A stretch of DNA of 64,000 nucleotides from an uncultured Tenacibaculum sp. (GTDB lineage: Bacteria; Bacteroidota; Bacteroidia; Flavobacteriales; Flavobacteriaceae). Shown here piece by piece: positions 34,552 through 44,246 of the stretch (position 1 is its first letter; the number at the start of each line of letters is the position of its first letter). Under the pieces are notes generated by a model. That model ran no database searches. It saw only the letters and a program-made list of their open reading frames with translations, and had not been told where the DNA came from. The DNA lies in the NCBI GenBank assembly GCA_947501615.1, contig CANMWK010000002.1:186001-250000 (forward strand), given 5' to 3'. Both the position numbers and the translations under genes were made by a program.

Positions 34552-37500
34552 TTACTTCATCATCAATTTAATAGCTTCCTCTAGTTGTAGATCAACCCCT
34601 TCAGTAACGGACTTGTAATCATTTCTAACAATAATGTCTGGTATTAATTGGTTGTTTTCTAAAATATTGCCTTGTTTGTCTTTAACACCAACTTGAGGAA
34701 TTCCAAATACAGTATTAGAATCAATTAACGTTTCCCACCAAACAGCTGTCATAGTACCAGGTATTGGCATACCTATTATTTTTCCTAAGTTTAAAGCTCT
34801 GTAAGCAAAAGGAAATCCATGCGCATCAGAATAGTTGCTTTCTCCTACTATAATACAGTGTGGTTTATACCATTTTTCAGCTGGTTCGTGACCAATATTT
34901 TGACCTCTTGGAACGAATTCAGCATAGTCTTTACCGCTTAAGAATGTCACTAAATCATCATGTAGCCATCCACCTCCATTAAATCTAGTATCTACAATTA
35001 AGGCATCAGTATCATTGTATTTCCCTAACGCTTTAGAATATGTTTCTCTAAAGCTTTCGTCATTCATTCCTCTAACATGAATATATCCTATTTTTCCATT
35101 AGAAAGTTTGGCAACAGTTGCTTCTCTATTTTTCACCCACTGCTCATATAGTAATTGATATAAATATCCACTACTTATGGGTTTTACATATTCATCTTTT
35201 GTTTTTCCATTTTTGCTTTTTAAACTAATTAATATTTTTTTACCTGCTTTATGATTCAAGAGTTCATAATAGTGTGATAAATTAACTATTTCAGTTCCGT
35301 TAATCTTGGTGATGATGTCACCAGTTTTTGCTTTTTCGCCTTTTAAAACAAGTTCGCTTTTATCTAAAATAGCCTTAATTCTAACTCCTTTACCTGTATA
35401 AGAATAATCAGGGTAAATACCTAAATAACTTGTTCTATCTCCATTTTTAGGTCTCCCATAAAATCGAGCTCCGGTATGAGAAGCATTAAGCTCTCCTAAT
35501 AATTCAGATAACATTTCGGCAAAATCAATACCATTATTAATATGAGGTAAAAACTTTTTATAAGCTTTTTTATAAAATTTCCAGTCTACACCATGCATGT
35601 CTTTTACATAAAACTTTTTTAAGGTTTGCCTCCATACATGGTCAAACATATACTCATATTCCCTCTGCATATTATACTCCATGTTTGCAGTATACTGTGC
35701 TGGTTTTGCCGCTCCTCCTTTAGTAGAAACCTTTTTTATAGTACTGTTAGATAGTACAAACAAGGAAGATTCATCTTTAGTTAATGCTAATCTGCCTCCG
35801 CCGACTCCAAGTTTAGTTAATAATTTAGTTTGTCTGTTTTTAAAATCGTGCACCCATAAATCAAAACCTTTTTCAAAAGCACTTAAATAGAATAATTTAT
35901 CTCCCTCTTTTGTCATAACAGCATCACCTAAAGAAGAAGAATTAATAGTTAGGCGTTCAATTCTGTCTTTGGCTCCTTTAAGGTCAAACTCTAATGCTGT
36001 AACTTTATTTTTGCTTTTATCTTTTTTACTTTTATCGTCCTTCTTTTTTGCCTCTTTTTTAGTTTCTTTTAGTAATTCAAATTCTCCTTTGGTTAACTTG
36101 AACTTGTTGTAGGCTTCCTCCGTTAAAAACATAGCATAAGCATCTAGTTGATTTCCCCAACTTCCATGGCTTCTCATACCATTTCTTCCTGAAGACCAAA
36201 TTACAGCCTCGCCATTCATTGCCCATTTAGGATTAAAACATTGGTATCCAGTTTCGGTTAAGTTAGTGATCTGTTTTCCATCTGAAGATATTAGTGCAAT
36301 GTCTCCATTCCATCTATCGTAAGGAAGATAGTGTGCCAAAAGCCATTTGCTGTCTGGTGACCATTGAAAGCCTTGATCCCCATCAGAATATGAATAATTA
36401 TATTTAGCGGGTAATACTGTTCTTACTTTTTTAGAAGCTAGATTAATGATTTTAATAGTTGTACGTTCTTCGAAAAAAGCAATTTCTTTTCCATCTGGAG
36501 AATATGCCGGTTGAAAAGTTTCTTCTTTGGTAGCTAATACAGTTTCTTCTTTTAAAATAGTTGAGGTATAAAAGTATTTTTCAGTACTTACGCCTTTCTT
36601 TACTTGGTATATATTCCAGCTATTATTTCTTTCCCCAGCAAAAAGAATGGCGTTTCCGTCTGGGCTAAAACTTACGTTTCTTTCTTGTTCTGGTGTGTTG
36701 GTTATTTGTTTTGTTTCTCTGTAATCTACAGAGCTTACAAAGACCTCGCCTCTAGCAATAAATGCAAATTCTTTTCCATTTGGCGACAAAACAACTTCAC
36801 TTACACTATTAGCCACATTTTTATAAACTACAGTATTGTAATTATCGTCTGATGTAATACTAATATTTAATTTAACAGGTTGCTCTCCTTCTTTAACAGT
36901 ATAAATTTCACCATTAAAGCTATATGCCATTACTCCATTATTGGCCTTGGATAAAAAACGTACAGGATGTTTATCATGTTTTGTGATTTGTTGTTTTGAA
37001 CCGTTTTGTAAATTTTGTTTCCAAATATTAAAAGAACCAGAAGCTTCTGATAAAAAGAAGATTGATTGTTCATCATTAGACCAAATAGGAGTTCTATCTT
37101 CTCCTGTAAAAGTAGAAATTTTTTGATGTTCCTTTGTGGTTGAATCATATATCCAAATATCTCTGGTTATAGAAGAAGTATGGTGTTTTCTCCACTGATC
37201 TTCATATCCTTTTTGATCGTGATACACTAATTTTGTTTGATTCTTATTCCATCTAGCATCAATAGCAGGTGTAGTTAATACTTGCTGTAATTCACGTTTT
37301 TTGTTTACAGTATATAGTTCCGGCATTCCCCCAGAAGGAAATTGTGTATTATTCGGATCGTCAATTCTTGCAGAAGAAAAAAGAATATTCCCATTTTTAT
37401 CGTAAGAAAAAGGATAATCATTGTGCGAATCATAAGTTAAACGCGTTGCTTTACCTCCAACAGCAGGCATAGTGAATACATCAAAGTTTCCGTAACGGTT

Positions 37501-37740
37501 AGAAGAAAAAGCTAATTCTTCTCCATTATTAGACCAAACAGGCATATAATCGTGTTCCTGATGTGTCGTTAATTGATGCGCTTTTCCTCCTTTTGAAGAA
37601 ACAACATAAATATCACCTTTATACGTAAAAGCAATTTGATCTCCATTTGGAGAAATAGCAGAATATCTCATCCATAAAGGATCTTGCGAGTATACTAAAG
37701 TTGTAATTAAAAATAGTACTATAGAAAATTTGGTTTTCAT
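34552..37740 (-). CDS. Tricorn-like S41 family peptidase
   Basis: 1062 residues from MKTKFSIVLFL at 37740; an in-frame TTG 15 bases upstream is less likely. The signal peptide ends LVYSQ. Two PD40/WD-like propellers follow (about 20-330 and 330-690; SPNGDQIAFTYKGDIYVVS, SPDGNAILFAGERN, SPDGKEIAFFEE), then a PDZ domain (about 770-860) and a C-terminal S41 serine protease core. In the core, GYIHVRGMND, DTRFNGGGWLHDD and GESNYSDAHGF carry the presumed nucleophile Ser971. The architecture equals archaeal tricorn protease but is secreted, as in the common Bacteroidota family. It degrades peptides in the periplasm or outside. Confidence 0.92.
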   Translation of the reverse strand: MKTKFSIVLFLITTLVYSQDPLWMRYSAISPNGDQIAFTYKGDIYVVSSKGGKAHQLTTHQEHDYMPVWSNNGEELAFSSNRYGNFDVFTMPAVGGKATRLTYDSHNDYPFSYDKNGNILFSSARIDDPNNTQFPSGGMPELYTVNKKRELQQVLTTPAIDARWNKNQTKLVYHDQKGYEDQWRKHHTSSITRDIWIYDSTTKEHQKISTFTGEDRTPIWSNDEQSIFFLSEASGSFNIWKQNLQNGSKQQITKHDKHPVRFLSKANNGVMAYSFNGEIYTVKEGEQPVKLNISITSDDNYNTVVYKNVANSVSEVVLSPNGKEFAFIARGEVFVSSVDYRETKQITNTPEQERNVSFSPDGNAILFAGERNNSWNIYQVKKGVSTEKYFYTSTILKEETVLATKEETFQPAYSPDGKEIAFFEERTTIKIINLASKKVRTVLPAKYNYSYSDGDQGFQWSPDSKWLLAHYLPYDRWNGDIALISSDGKQITNLTETGYQCFNPKWAMNGEAVIWSSGRNGMRSHGSWGNQLDAYAMFLTEEAYNKFKLTKGEFELLKETKKEAKKKDDKSKKDKSKNKVTALEFDLKGAKDRIERLTINSSSLGDAVMTKEGDKLFYLSAFEKGFDLWVHDFKNRQTKLLTKLGVGGGRLALTKDESSLFVLSNSTIKKVSTKGGAAKPAQYTANMEYNMQREYEYMFDHVWRQTLKKFYVKDMHGVDWKFYKKAYKKFLPHINNGIDFAEMLSELLGELNASHTGARFYGRPKNGDRTSYLGIYPDYSYTGKGVRIKAILDKSELVLKGEKAKTGDIITKINGTEIVNLSHYYELLNHKAGKKILISLKSKNGKTKDEYVKPISSGYLYQLLYEQWVKNREATVAKLSNGKIGYIHVRGMNDESFRETYSKALGKYNDTDALIVDTRFNGGGWLHDDLVTFLSGKDYAEFVPRGQNIGHEPAEKWYKPHCIIVGESNYSDAHGFPFAYRALNLGKIIGMPIPGTMTAVWWETLIDSNTVFGIPQVGVKDKQGNILENNQLIPDIIVRNDYKSVTEGVDLQLEEAIKLMMK

Positions 37741-38032
37741 ACTTGGTTTTTTCAATAATTTATGATTCGAAGTTATAAAAAATGAATGTCAAAAACATCA
37801 ATTAACACGAAATAAAAACTTAGATAAAGAAAACTTTTTTGAAGAGAAGTGTTCTCGATCTCTAACTAATCATATTTGTATGGATTTAACGAATAGTTTT
37901 TTTATTAAAGATAGTTGAAGAATGGTGTTTTAATCAATTATGCATTATTTTTACGTCTAGTAAAAATGTATATACATAACATTTTACGACTTTAAATTAG
38001 TTAAGAAAAAGTAATATTGAGATATCATAATT

Positions 38033-38860
38033 ATGAGTACAAGACAACCAATGAAAGGAGTGACTAAAATTTTTGTCAATAGCGCTTCATGGCGTTGGTT
38101 TCAAAAAATAGTTTTATTAATTATTTTCTCAGTAGTATTAAATCACTTGGCAACTAAAGATAGTTTTCCAGGGAATGATTCATATAGGTTTCCTATAGAA
38201 GGTTTTCTTTCAACTATTGTTTTGTCTACCCTCATTGGAATTATTGCGCATTTTAATTTTGAGTTTTATAAGAAAAAATACTTCTCAAAAAAAGTAGAAA
38301 CGAGTACTATTATACGATTTATGGTTTCTACACATATCTACATTACTTTAATGTATATACCCTTAAATTTTCTTATCAATATAATTGCAGGAGGACAAGA
38401 AATGGTGTTGTACTATTTAATAGTAGGTTTACTCATTACTTTATTAATATGTTTTGTGTTTATAGGATTATGGTATGCCCAGGATATTTATGATTTATAC
38501 AAAAGATCTATTAAAGATGCTGAAATTACTATTGAAAGTGGGGCGAAAGTAACGAAGCTAACCTATGAACATATTATGTGTTTTTATATTGAGAATAAGA
38601 TTGTGTATACTGTAAAAAAAGACGGATCTATTATTCACACCGATTTTACATTAAATGAGCTTGAAGAAAAGATAAATGATCAATTGTTTTTTAGAGCGAA
38701 TAGAAAAATTATTGTTCATAAAGATGCGATAGGTCAAGTTGAGAAAATTGAGAATGGGAAACTAAGAGTTCGGTTGAAAAATACTATAGATTACGATCAA
38801 ATTACTGAAATTAATATCAGTCGCTACAAACGAAAAGAATTTATGGATTGGTTTCAATAA
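38033..38860 (+). CDS. Membrane-anchored LytTR transcriptional regulator
   Basis: 275 residues. Four transmembrane helices (about 24-42, 58-76, 95-118, 124-146) precede a short linker and a LytTR DNA-binding domain (about 175-275) with VTKLTYEHIMCFYIENKIVY, LNELEEKINDQLFFRANRK and the ending INISRYKRKEFMDWF. This fusion lets a membrane signal act directly on DNA without a response regulator. It is followed 127 bases later by a CPBP protease gene on the same strand, probably one of its targets. Its own 292-base upstream gap shows short AT palindromes around 37950-37985 but no clear promoter. Confidence 0.88.
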   Translation: MSTRQPMKGVTKIFVNSASWRWFQKIVLLIIFSVVLNHLATKDSFPGNDSYRFPIEGFLSTIVLSTLIGIIAHFNFEFYKKKYFSKKVETSTIIRFMVSTHIYITLMYIPLNFLINIIAGGQEMVLYYLIVGLLITLLICFVFIGLWYAQDIYDLYKRSIKDAEITIESGAKVTKLTYEHIMCFYIENKIVYTVKKDGSIIHTDFTLNELEEKINDQLFFRANRKIIVHKDAIGQVEKIENGKLRVRLKNTIDYDQITEINISRYKRKEFMDWFQ

Positions 38861-38987
38861 TGATTCGTCAAAGACTAGCGACTATTCAGTAATAAATTAA
38901 CTACCATTCAGTAAAAGTATTAGGTTTTACAAGGGTTTTCAGAGAATTTGTTTATTACTTCGTTTTAGAAATTAAAATTTAAAAACG

Positions 38988-39650
38988 ATGAAAAAAATCA
39001 CATTACGACAAATACTAGTACCATTAACTACCATCATAATTATAGCTCTAATATGGTTTGGTCCTCTTCATTTGAATTTTTTAGAAAACATCTGTATTTC
39101 TATATTAATATGTATTGCAAACTATATAGAGTATAAGAAGAACCCATTCTTAATACTAGGGTTTAGACGTGAAAATTTCACGTTTAAAAATATCTTTTTA
39201 TGGGCTCCACTAGTAGCCTTAGGACTCTTCATTTTTTATATCCTTATACTAGTGCCAGGAGTTACAAAATTAACCGGTGTACCTATAGATTATTCAAGTT
39301 TCGATCAGTTGAAAGGAAATCTGCCAGCTTGTTTAGTTGCTTTGTTAGTAGTTTGGGCTTCGGCAGGATTTGGCGAGGAAATTATTTTCCGAGGTTATTT
39401 TATGCGTCAATTTGTGAAATTCTTCGGAGATGGTAAAATTAGTATCATATTAAATATTGTTTTACTTGCTTGCTTTTTTGGTTTTATGCATAGTTACCAA
39501 GGGATTACAGGACAAATTGTGACGGGAGTTATTGGGGCTATTTTAGCGTCAATATTCTACTTTCGTAAATACGATTTATGGTTTTTAGTCGCTGTACATG
39601 GTTTTTTTGATACGATTGCTTTAGTTTGTGTTTACTTTGGTTTGGCATAA
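38988..39650 (+). CDS. CPBP family intramembrane glutamic endopeptidase
   Basis: 220 residues, about six to seven transmembrane helices. All motifs of the CPBP (Rce1/Abi) family are present: GEEIIFRGYFM (Glu130, Glu131, Arg135), FGFMHSYQG (His168) and HGFFDT (His204). Family members process prenylated proteins, act in bacteriocin self-immunity or cleave membrane peptides; which applies here is unknown. It lies in tandem with the LytTR regulator. Confidence 0.9.
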   Translation: MKKITLRQILVPLTTIIIIALIWFGPLHLNFLENICISILICIANYIEYKKNPFLILGFRRENFTFKNIFLWAPLVALGLFIFYILILVPGVTKLTGVPIDYSSFDQLKGNLPACLVALLVVWASAGFGEEIIFRGYFMRQFVKFFGDGKISIILNIVLLACFFGFMHSYQGITGQIVTGVIGAILASIFYFRKYDLWFLVAVHGFFDTIALVCVYFGLA

Positions 39651-39668
39651 TTTTTAACGAATACATTT

Positions 39669-39702
39669 AACGACTAAAAATTTCGAAAATTAGTCGTTTT
39701 TT
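39669..39702 (+). terminator. Intrinsic terminator after the CPBP gene
   Basis: AACGACTAA/TTAGTCGTT (39669-39677, 39690-39698) with an A/T loop, followed by TTTT. Confidence 0.7.
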
Positions 39703-39725
39703 GCCTTGTATGAAGAAAATTATAT

Positions 39726-39766
39726 AAAAAAACCACTTTACTACAGATTAGTAAAGTGGTTTTTTT
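39726..39766. terminator. Bidirectional intrinsic terminator
   Basis: Stem of about 17 bp, AAAAAACCACTTTACTA/TAGTAAAGTGGTTTTTT, with loop CAGAT. It serves the minus-strand propeller gene ending at 39799 and backs up the plus-strand terminator before it. Confidence 0.9.
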
Positions 39767-39798
39767 AAAATATTGCTTACATAAGCTTATTCAAAAGA

Positions 39799-42700
39799 TT
39801 AATCCAATTGAATAAAATCAATTTGACTAGCTTTAACTTTTTGATTCAGTTCTTTCACTTTTGCGTTGAAAATATCATATAATTTAGTTAACTCAATATC
39901 AATTTCTTTAGTGATTTCATTTTTAAAAGCAATAGCTTGATCTGTTGGTTTATAATCGCCTATACGAGTTAAAGAATTTAAATGCCCTAATTTATTATTT
40001 AATTTAATAGGGAAATTTAAAGGGTCTTGACTACTCTTACTTTTTGTTTGATATAAGTTGTTTTCAACAACAGTCATATCTTTTACTAATTGATTCGCAA
40101 AATCTAATAAGTTTTTATGCTTCTTTTTATCTTTAATAGATTTTTTTAACGTGTTCACTTGAGCCCTAATTTTCTTTACATCTTTTAAGGCTTTATGAAT
40201 TTCAGTCATTTTAGCATTGATACTATTAATAAAATCGAATTGAGCTTTTAAATCCGCAGGAGATGATTCAGCATTAGGTTTGTTTTTAATGGTGAAGTTT
40301 TCAGACTTTGTTTTTCCATTCACGGTCAAGTCTACTCTGTATTCACCAGGTAAAGCCATTGGTCCACTTAGAGAAGCCCACCATAAAATCATTCCTTTTA
40401 CACGCTCAGCTCCAGTGTACATCATGTTCCAATAAAATTGATTATCTCCTTGCTTTACTTTAAGTTTTCCATCTTTTTGTTTTTTATCAGGATGGTTACT
40501 AAAAACACGAATTAAGTTTTTATCACTATCATAAAATTTAAGTGTTATGGTGTCTTTTTCTGCGTAATTCTTTACATAAAAATTTACAGGAACACCACCA
40601 TAATAATTAGTACCGTTTCTTTTAGATGTAGCACCATTTCCTCCTCCCATTCGATAACTTTCTTTAGGTTTGTACACAAAGAAATCTTGATTGATAAGTG
40701 TATTGCTTAATTGGTGAAGCGGTGTTAAATCATCAATAATCCATAACGAACGACCTTGAGTTGCAGCAATTAAGTTATTTTCTTTAATTGCCAAATCAGT
40801 AATAGGAACAATAGGTAAGTTCAATTGAAATTTTTGCCAGTTTTTACCATCATTAAAAGAAACATACATTCCTCTTTCTGTTCCTGCATACAATAATCCT
40901 TTTCTTTTAGGATCTGCACGCAAAGCTCTAGTAAAGTCTTCACTGCCGATTCCAGAAGTTATCTTCTTCCAAGATTTTCCATAATCTTCAGTTTTATAAA
41001 TATAAGGTTGGTAGTCTCCAGTTTTATATTTAGTACCTACAATATAAGCTCCGCCTTTTGTAAAAGGATCAATTTCAATACAGTTAATCATCATCCACTC
41101 AGGCATTTTTTTAGGAGTAATGTTAGTCCAATTTTTTCCGCCATCTCTTGTGATGTGTACCAAACCATCATCCGAACCAGTATAAATCACGCCATCTTCA
41201 CCAGGAACTTCAGCGGCAGCGAAAATAGTACCATAGTATTCTACACCAGTATTATCCTTGGTAATTGGTCCTCCAGAAGGTCCTAAAGTTTTAGGATCGT
41301 TTCTTGTTAAATCTGGACTAATAATTTCCCATGATTGTCCTTCGTTAGTTGTCGCATGTAAATGATTAGAAGCTGCATATAATTTTTTCTTGTTGTTTGG
41401 AGAAAATAATACAGGGAAATTCCATTGGAAGCGATATTTAAAATCTTCAGCACCATGTCCCATAGGGTCATCTGGCCAAACGTTAACAGCTCTAAATGCA
41501 CCTGTCTTATGATTTACACGAGTTAATAATCCTCCATAACTACCACCATAAGCGATATCATTATTTAAAGGATCGACAGCAATATGAGCACTTTCTCCAC
41601 CAGCTGTAGCTTCCCAATCTTGAGGAGTAATGAAACGACCATCAGTTCTATGTGAAATTCTAATAGTAGAATTGTCTTGCTGAGCTACGTAAATTCTATA
41701 TGGAAAATGATTATCTGTAGTAACGCGGTAAAATTGAGAAGTAGGTTGGTTTAAATAGGTTGACCAATTTTCACCTGCATCAAAAGAAATCTGTCCACCT
41801 CCATCATCAGCAATAATCATACGTTGATTATCTTCAGGAGCAATCCATAAATCATGATGATCTCCATGCGGAGCATTGTATGTTTTATACGTTTTACCAC
41901 CATCAGTAGATTTGTGGTAACGTACATTCATAACATATACAATGTTTTCGTCTTTTGTGTCTGCATAAATTCTTGTGTAATACCATGCTCTTTGACGAAG
42001 TTTACGCTCACTGTTAATTAATTTCCAAGTTTTTCCACCATTTAAAGATTTGTACACGCCACCTTTTTTATTTTCAATAAGTGCATAAACAATTTCAGAA
42101 TTCACTGGAGATACTGCTAAACCAGAAATTCCCCAAATTCCTTTTGGTAATCCGTCGTTTTTAGAAATATTTGTCCATGTTTCACCTTCATCAGTACTTT
42201 TCCAAATTCCAGAACCTTCACCACCACTAGATAAACTATAAGGAGTTCTTCTCACATTCCAAGTAGAAGCATATAGGGTTCTAGGATTACTTGGATCGAT
42301 AATTAAGTCTACAACTCCAGCATCTGCATTGCTGTATAAAACTTTTTTCCAAGTTTTACCACCATCAGTAGATTTGTAAACACCTCTTTCTGTGGTAGAC
42401 TTGTATAAATCTCCTAAAACAGCAGCATAAACAATATCTGGGTTTTTAGGGTGAATACGCATTCTAGGAATATGACGAGAATTTGGTAATCCCATATGTT
42501 TCCATGTTTTACCAGCATCTTCAGATTTCCAAACCCCATCACCAGAAGAAACATTACCACGAACAGTTTTTTCTCCCATTCCTACATAAATAATATTATT
42601 GTCCCATTCGCTAACAGCTATAGAACCTACAGAACCACCAAAAAATCCATCAGAAATATTTTGCCAAGTATTTCCTGCATCAATTGTTTTCCAGATACCA

Positions 42701-42906
42701 CCACCAGTAGTTCCCATGTAGAATAAATTCGGTTTTTTAGGAACTCCAGTTACCGCACAACTTCGTCCTCCACGATGCGGACCGATGTTTCTCCAATCGA
42801 TTGCGTTAAAATATTCTTCAGAAAATTGGCTATTCTTATTTTGAGCATTAACTTTGATACTCAAGAAAAGGAGCAGTATTACTCCTCCATAAAGTAGTTT
42901 TTTCAT
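39799..42906 (-). CDS. Secreted VPS10/sortilin-like beta-propeller protein
   Basis: 1035 residues. The signal peptide ends SIKVNAQ. Asp-box blades run through about residues 35-720 (TIDAGNTWQN, SEDAGKTWKH, STDGGKTWKK, STDEGETWTN, SLNGGKTWKL, TRDGGKNWTN). Then a beta-sandwich (PGEYRVDLTVNGKTKSENF) and a helical C-terminus (about 900-1035) follow. Such proteins are often annotated glycosyl hydrolase or exo-alpha-sialidase, but the sialidase catalytic residues are not evident. It has no T9SS domain, so periplasmic or other envelope location is likely. Only 41 bases separate its start from the divergent aroA. Confidence 0.83.
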   Translation of the reverse strand: MKKLLYGGVILLLFLSIKVNAQNKNSQFSEEYFNAIDWRNIGPHRGGRSCAVTGVPKKPNLFYMGTTGGGIWKTIDAGNTWQNISDGFFGGSVGSIAVSEWDNNIIYVGMGEKTVRGNVSSGDGVWKSEDAGKTWKHMGLPNSRHIPRMRIHPKNPDIVYAAVLGDLYKSTTERGVYKSTDGGKTWKKVLYSNADAGVVDLIIDPSNPRTLYASTWNVRRTPYSLSSGGEGSGIWKSTDEGETWTNISKNDGLPKGIWGISGLAVSPVNSEIVYALIENKKGGVYKSLNGGKTWKLINSERKLRQRAWYYTRIYADTKDENIVYVMNVRYHKSTDGGKTYKTYNAPHGDHHDLWIAPEDNQRMIIADDGGGQISFDAGENWSTYLNQPTSQFYRVTTDNHFPYRIYVAQQDNSTIRISHRTDGRFITPQDWEATAGGESAHIAVDPLNNDIAYGGSYGGLLTRVNHKTGAFRAVNVWPDDPMGHGAEDFKYRFQWNFPVLFSPNNKKKLYAASNHLHATTNEGQSWEIISPDLTRNDPKTLGPSGGPITKDNTGVEYYGTIFAAAEVPGEDGVIYTGSDDGLVHITRDGGKNWTNITPKKMPEWMMINCIEIDPFTKGGAYIVGTKYKTGDYQPYIYKTEDYGKSWKKITSGIGSEDFTRALRADPKRKGLLYAGTERGMYVSFNDGKNWQKFQLNLPIVPITDLAIKENNLIAATQGRSLWIIDDLTPLHQLSNTLINQDFFVYKPKESYRMGGGNGATSKRNGTNYYGGVPVNFYVKNYAEKDTITLKFYDSDKNLIRVFSNHPDKKQKDGKLKVKQGDNQFYWNMMYTGAERVKGMILWWASLSGPMALPGEYRVDLTVNGKTKSENFTIKNKPNAESSPADLKAQFDFINSINAKMTEIHKALKDVKKIRAQVNTLKKSIKDKKKHKNLLDFANQLVKDMTVVENNLYQTKSKSSQDPLNFPIKLNNKLGHLNSLTRIGDYKPTDQAIAFKNEITKEIDIELTKLYDIFNAKVKELNQKVKASQIDFIQLD

Positions 42907-42947
42907 TTGATTTAGTTGATTAAAAAGCTAAATATAAAATTTTGTTA

Positions 42948-44180
42948 ATGGACTTATTGTTAAAGATTCCTAAAAATCAATTATTTAAAAATAGTATTGT
43001 AATTTCAGGTTCTAAAAGTGAATCGAATAGATTATTAATTCTTCAGCAGTTATTCCCAGAATTGGTTATCGAAAACCTTTCTAGTTCGGATGACTCTATA
43101 CATATGCAAAATGCATTAAATAGTAACGAAGAGGTAGCAGATATAGGACATGCAGGAACAACAATGCGATTTTTAACGGCACTTTTTGCTTCTCAAGAAG
43201 GAACAACAAAAATTTTACAAGGTTCAGAGCGAATGCACAACAGACCTATAAAAATTTTAGTAGATGCATTACAAGATTTAGGAGCAGATATTACGTACTT
43301 AGAAAAAGAAGGATATCCGCCACTAAAAATAAAAGGAAAGGCTTTTACAAAAGATCATGTAACTATTGCAGGGAATGTGAGTAGTCAGTATATCTCAGCT
43401 TTATTATTAATTGCTCCAAGTTTACCTAACGGATTAAAATTAGAATTAACAGGAGAAATTACGTCTATTCCTTACATTAATATGACATTAAGTTTATTGA
43501 ATCAATTAGGAATTAAAACTAAATTTGAAGGGAATACAATAGCAGTTTTCAAAAAAGAGAGCATTGTTTCAAAAAATATTATTGTTGAGGCTGATTGGAG
43601 TTCAGCTTCCTATTATTACTCTTTAGTTGCTTTAAGTGAAGTAGGTACAGAAATTACATTGTCTTCTTATAAAAAAGAAAGTTTACAAGGAGATAGTTGT
43701 TTAGCTTCAATTTATGAACATTTTGGAGTAACCACTGAATTTAATAATCATACAATTACCTTAAGGAAAGAAAAAACAGCAAGTCAAGATAAATTAGTGT
43801 TAGATTTGGTAAAAGCTCCAGATATTGCACAAACGATTGCTGTTACTTGTTTTGCATTAGGAGTACCTTGTGATTTAGAAGGTTTACATACATTAAAAAT
43901 AAAAGAAACAGATCGTTTAGAGGCGTTAAAGGAAGAAATTACTAAATTAGGAGGTGCTATTTCGGTAACGAATGAAGAGTTGTTTCTAAATGCTACAGAG
44001 TCAATCCAAGAAAATGTAATGATAGAAACATATCACGATCATAGAATGGCTATGGCTTTTGCGCCATTAGCTTTAAAAGTTCCAATAAAAATAGCAGATG
44101 CCAAAGTAGTGACAAAATCGTATCAGAATTTTTGGTCTGATTTTGAAAAGGTTGGAATTGAGCAAGAAGTCTTAAAATAA
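42948..44180 (+). CDS. aroA: 3-phosphoshikimate 1-carboxyvinyltransferase (EPSP synthase)
   Basis: 410 residues from the ATG at 42948 (an in-frame TTG two codons earlier is less likely). Family marks are SGSKSESNRLLIL, DIGHAGTTMRFLTALFA (PEP/glyphosate-site region), GSERMHNRPI, SSQYISALLLIAP, KETDRLEALKEEI and YHDHRMAMAFAPLAL. It makes EPSP in the shikimate pathway. It diverges from the propeller gene across only 41 bases, so the promoter must lie in or overlap that gene's start. queA follows with its own promoter. Confidence 0.95.
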   Translation: MDLLLKIPKNQLFKNSIVISGSKSESNRLLILQQLFPELVIENLSSSDDSIHMQNALNSNEEVADIGHAGTTMRFLTALFASQEGTTKILQGSERMHNRPIKILVDALQDLGADITYLEKEGYPPLKIKGKAFTKDHVTIAGNVSSQYISALLLIAPSLPNGLKLELTGEITSIPYINMTLSLLNQLGIKTKFEGNTIAVFKKESIVSKNIIVEADWSSASYYYSLVALSEVGTEITLSSYKKESLQGDSCLASIYEHFGVTTEFNNHTITLRKEKTASQDKLVLDLVKAPDIAQTIAVTCFALGVPCDLEGLHTLKIKETDRLEALKEEITKLGGAISVTNEELFLNATESIQENVMIETYHDHRMAMAFAPLALKVPIKIADAKVVTKSYQNFWSDFEKVGIEQEVLK

Positions 44181-44192
44181 AAGATGAAACGC

Positions 44193-44224
44193 TTGACAAG
44201 CCCTATGTTGAAATCGTATATTTG
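44193..44224 (+). promoter_or_regulatory. Bacteroidetes-type promoter of queA
   Basis: TTG (44193-44195), a 21-base spacer and TATATTTG (44217-44224), an exact -7 match. The start near 44231 leaves a leader of about 16 nt. Confidence 0.7.
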
Positions 44225-44246
44225 CCGCCATTAATAAATAACTATA

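Noticed and set aside
39799..42906. Sialidase/glycosyl hydrolase function for the propeller protein
   Set aside because: Asp-boxes are structural and the Arg triad and Tyr/Glu of sialidases are not seen; VPS10-like propeller is the safer call.
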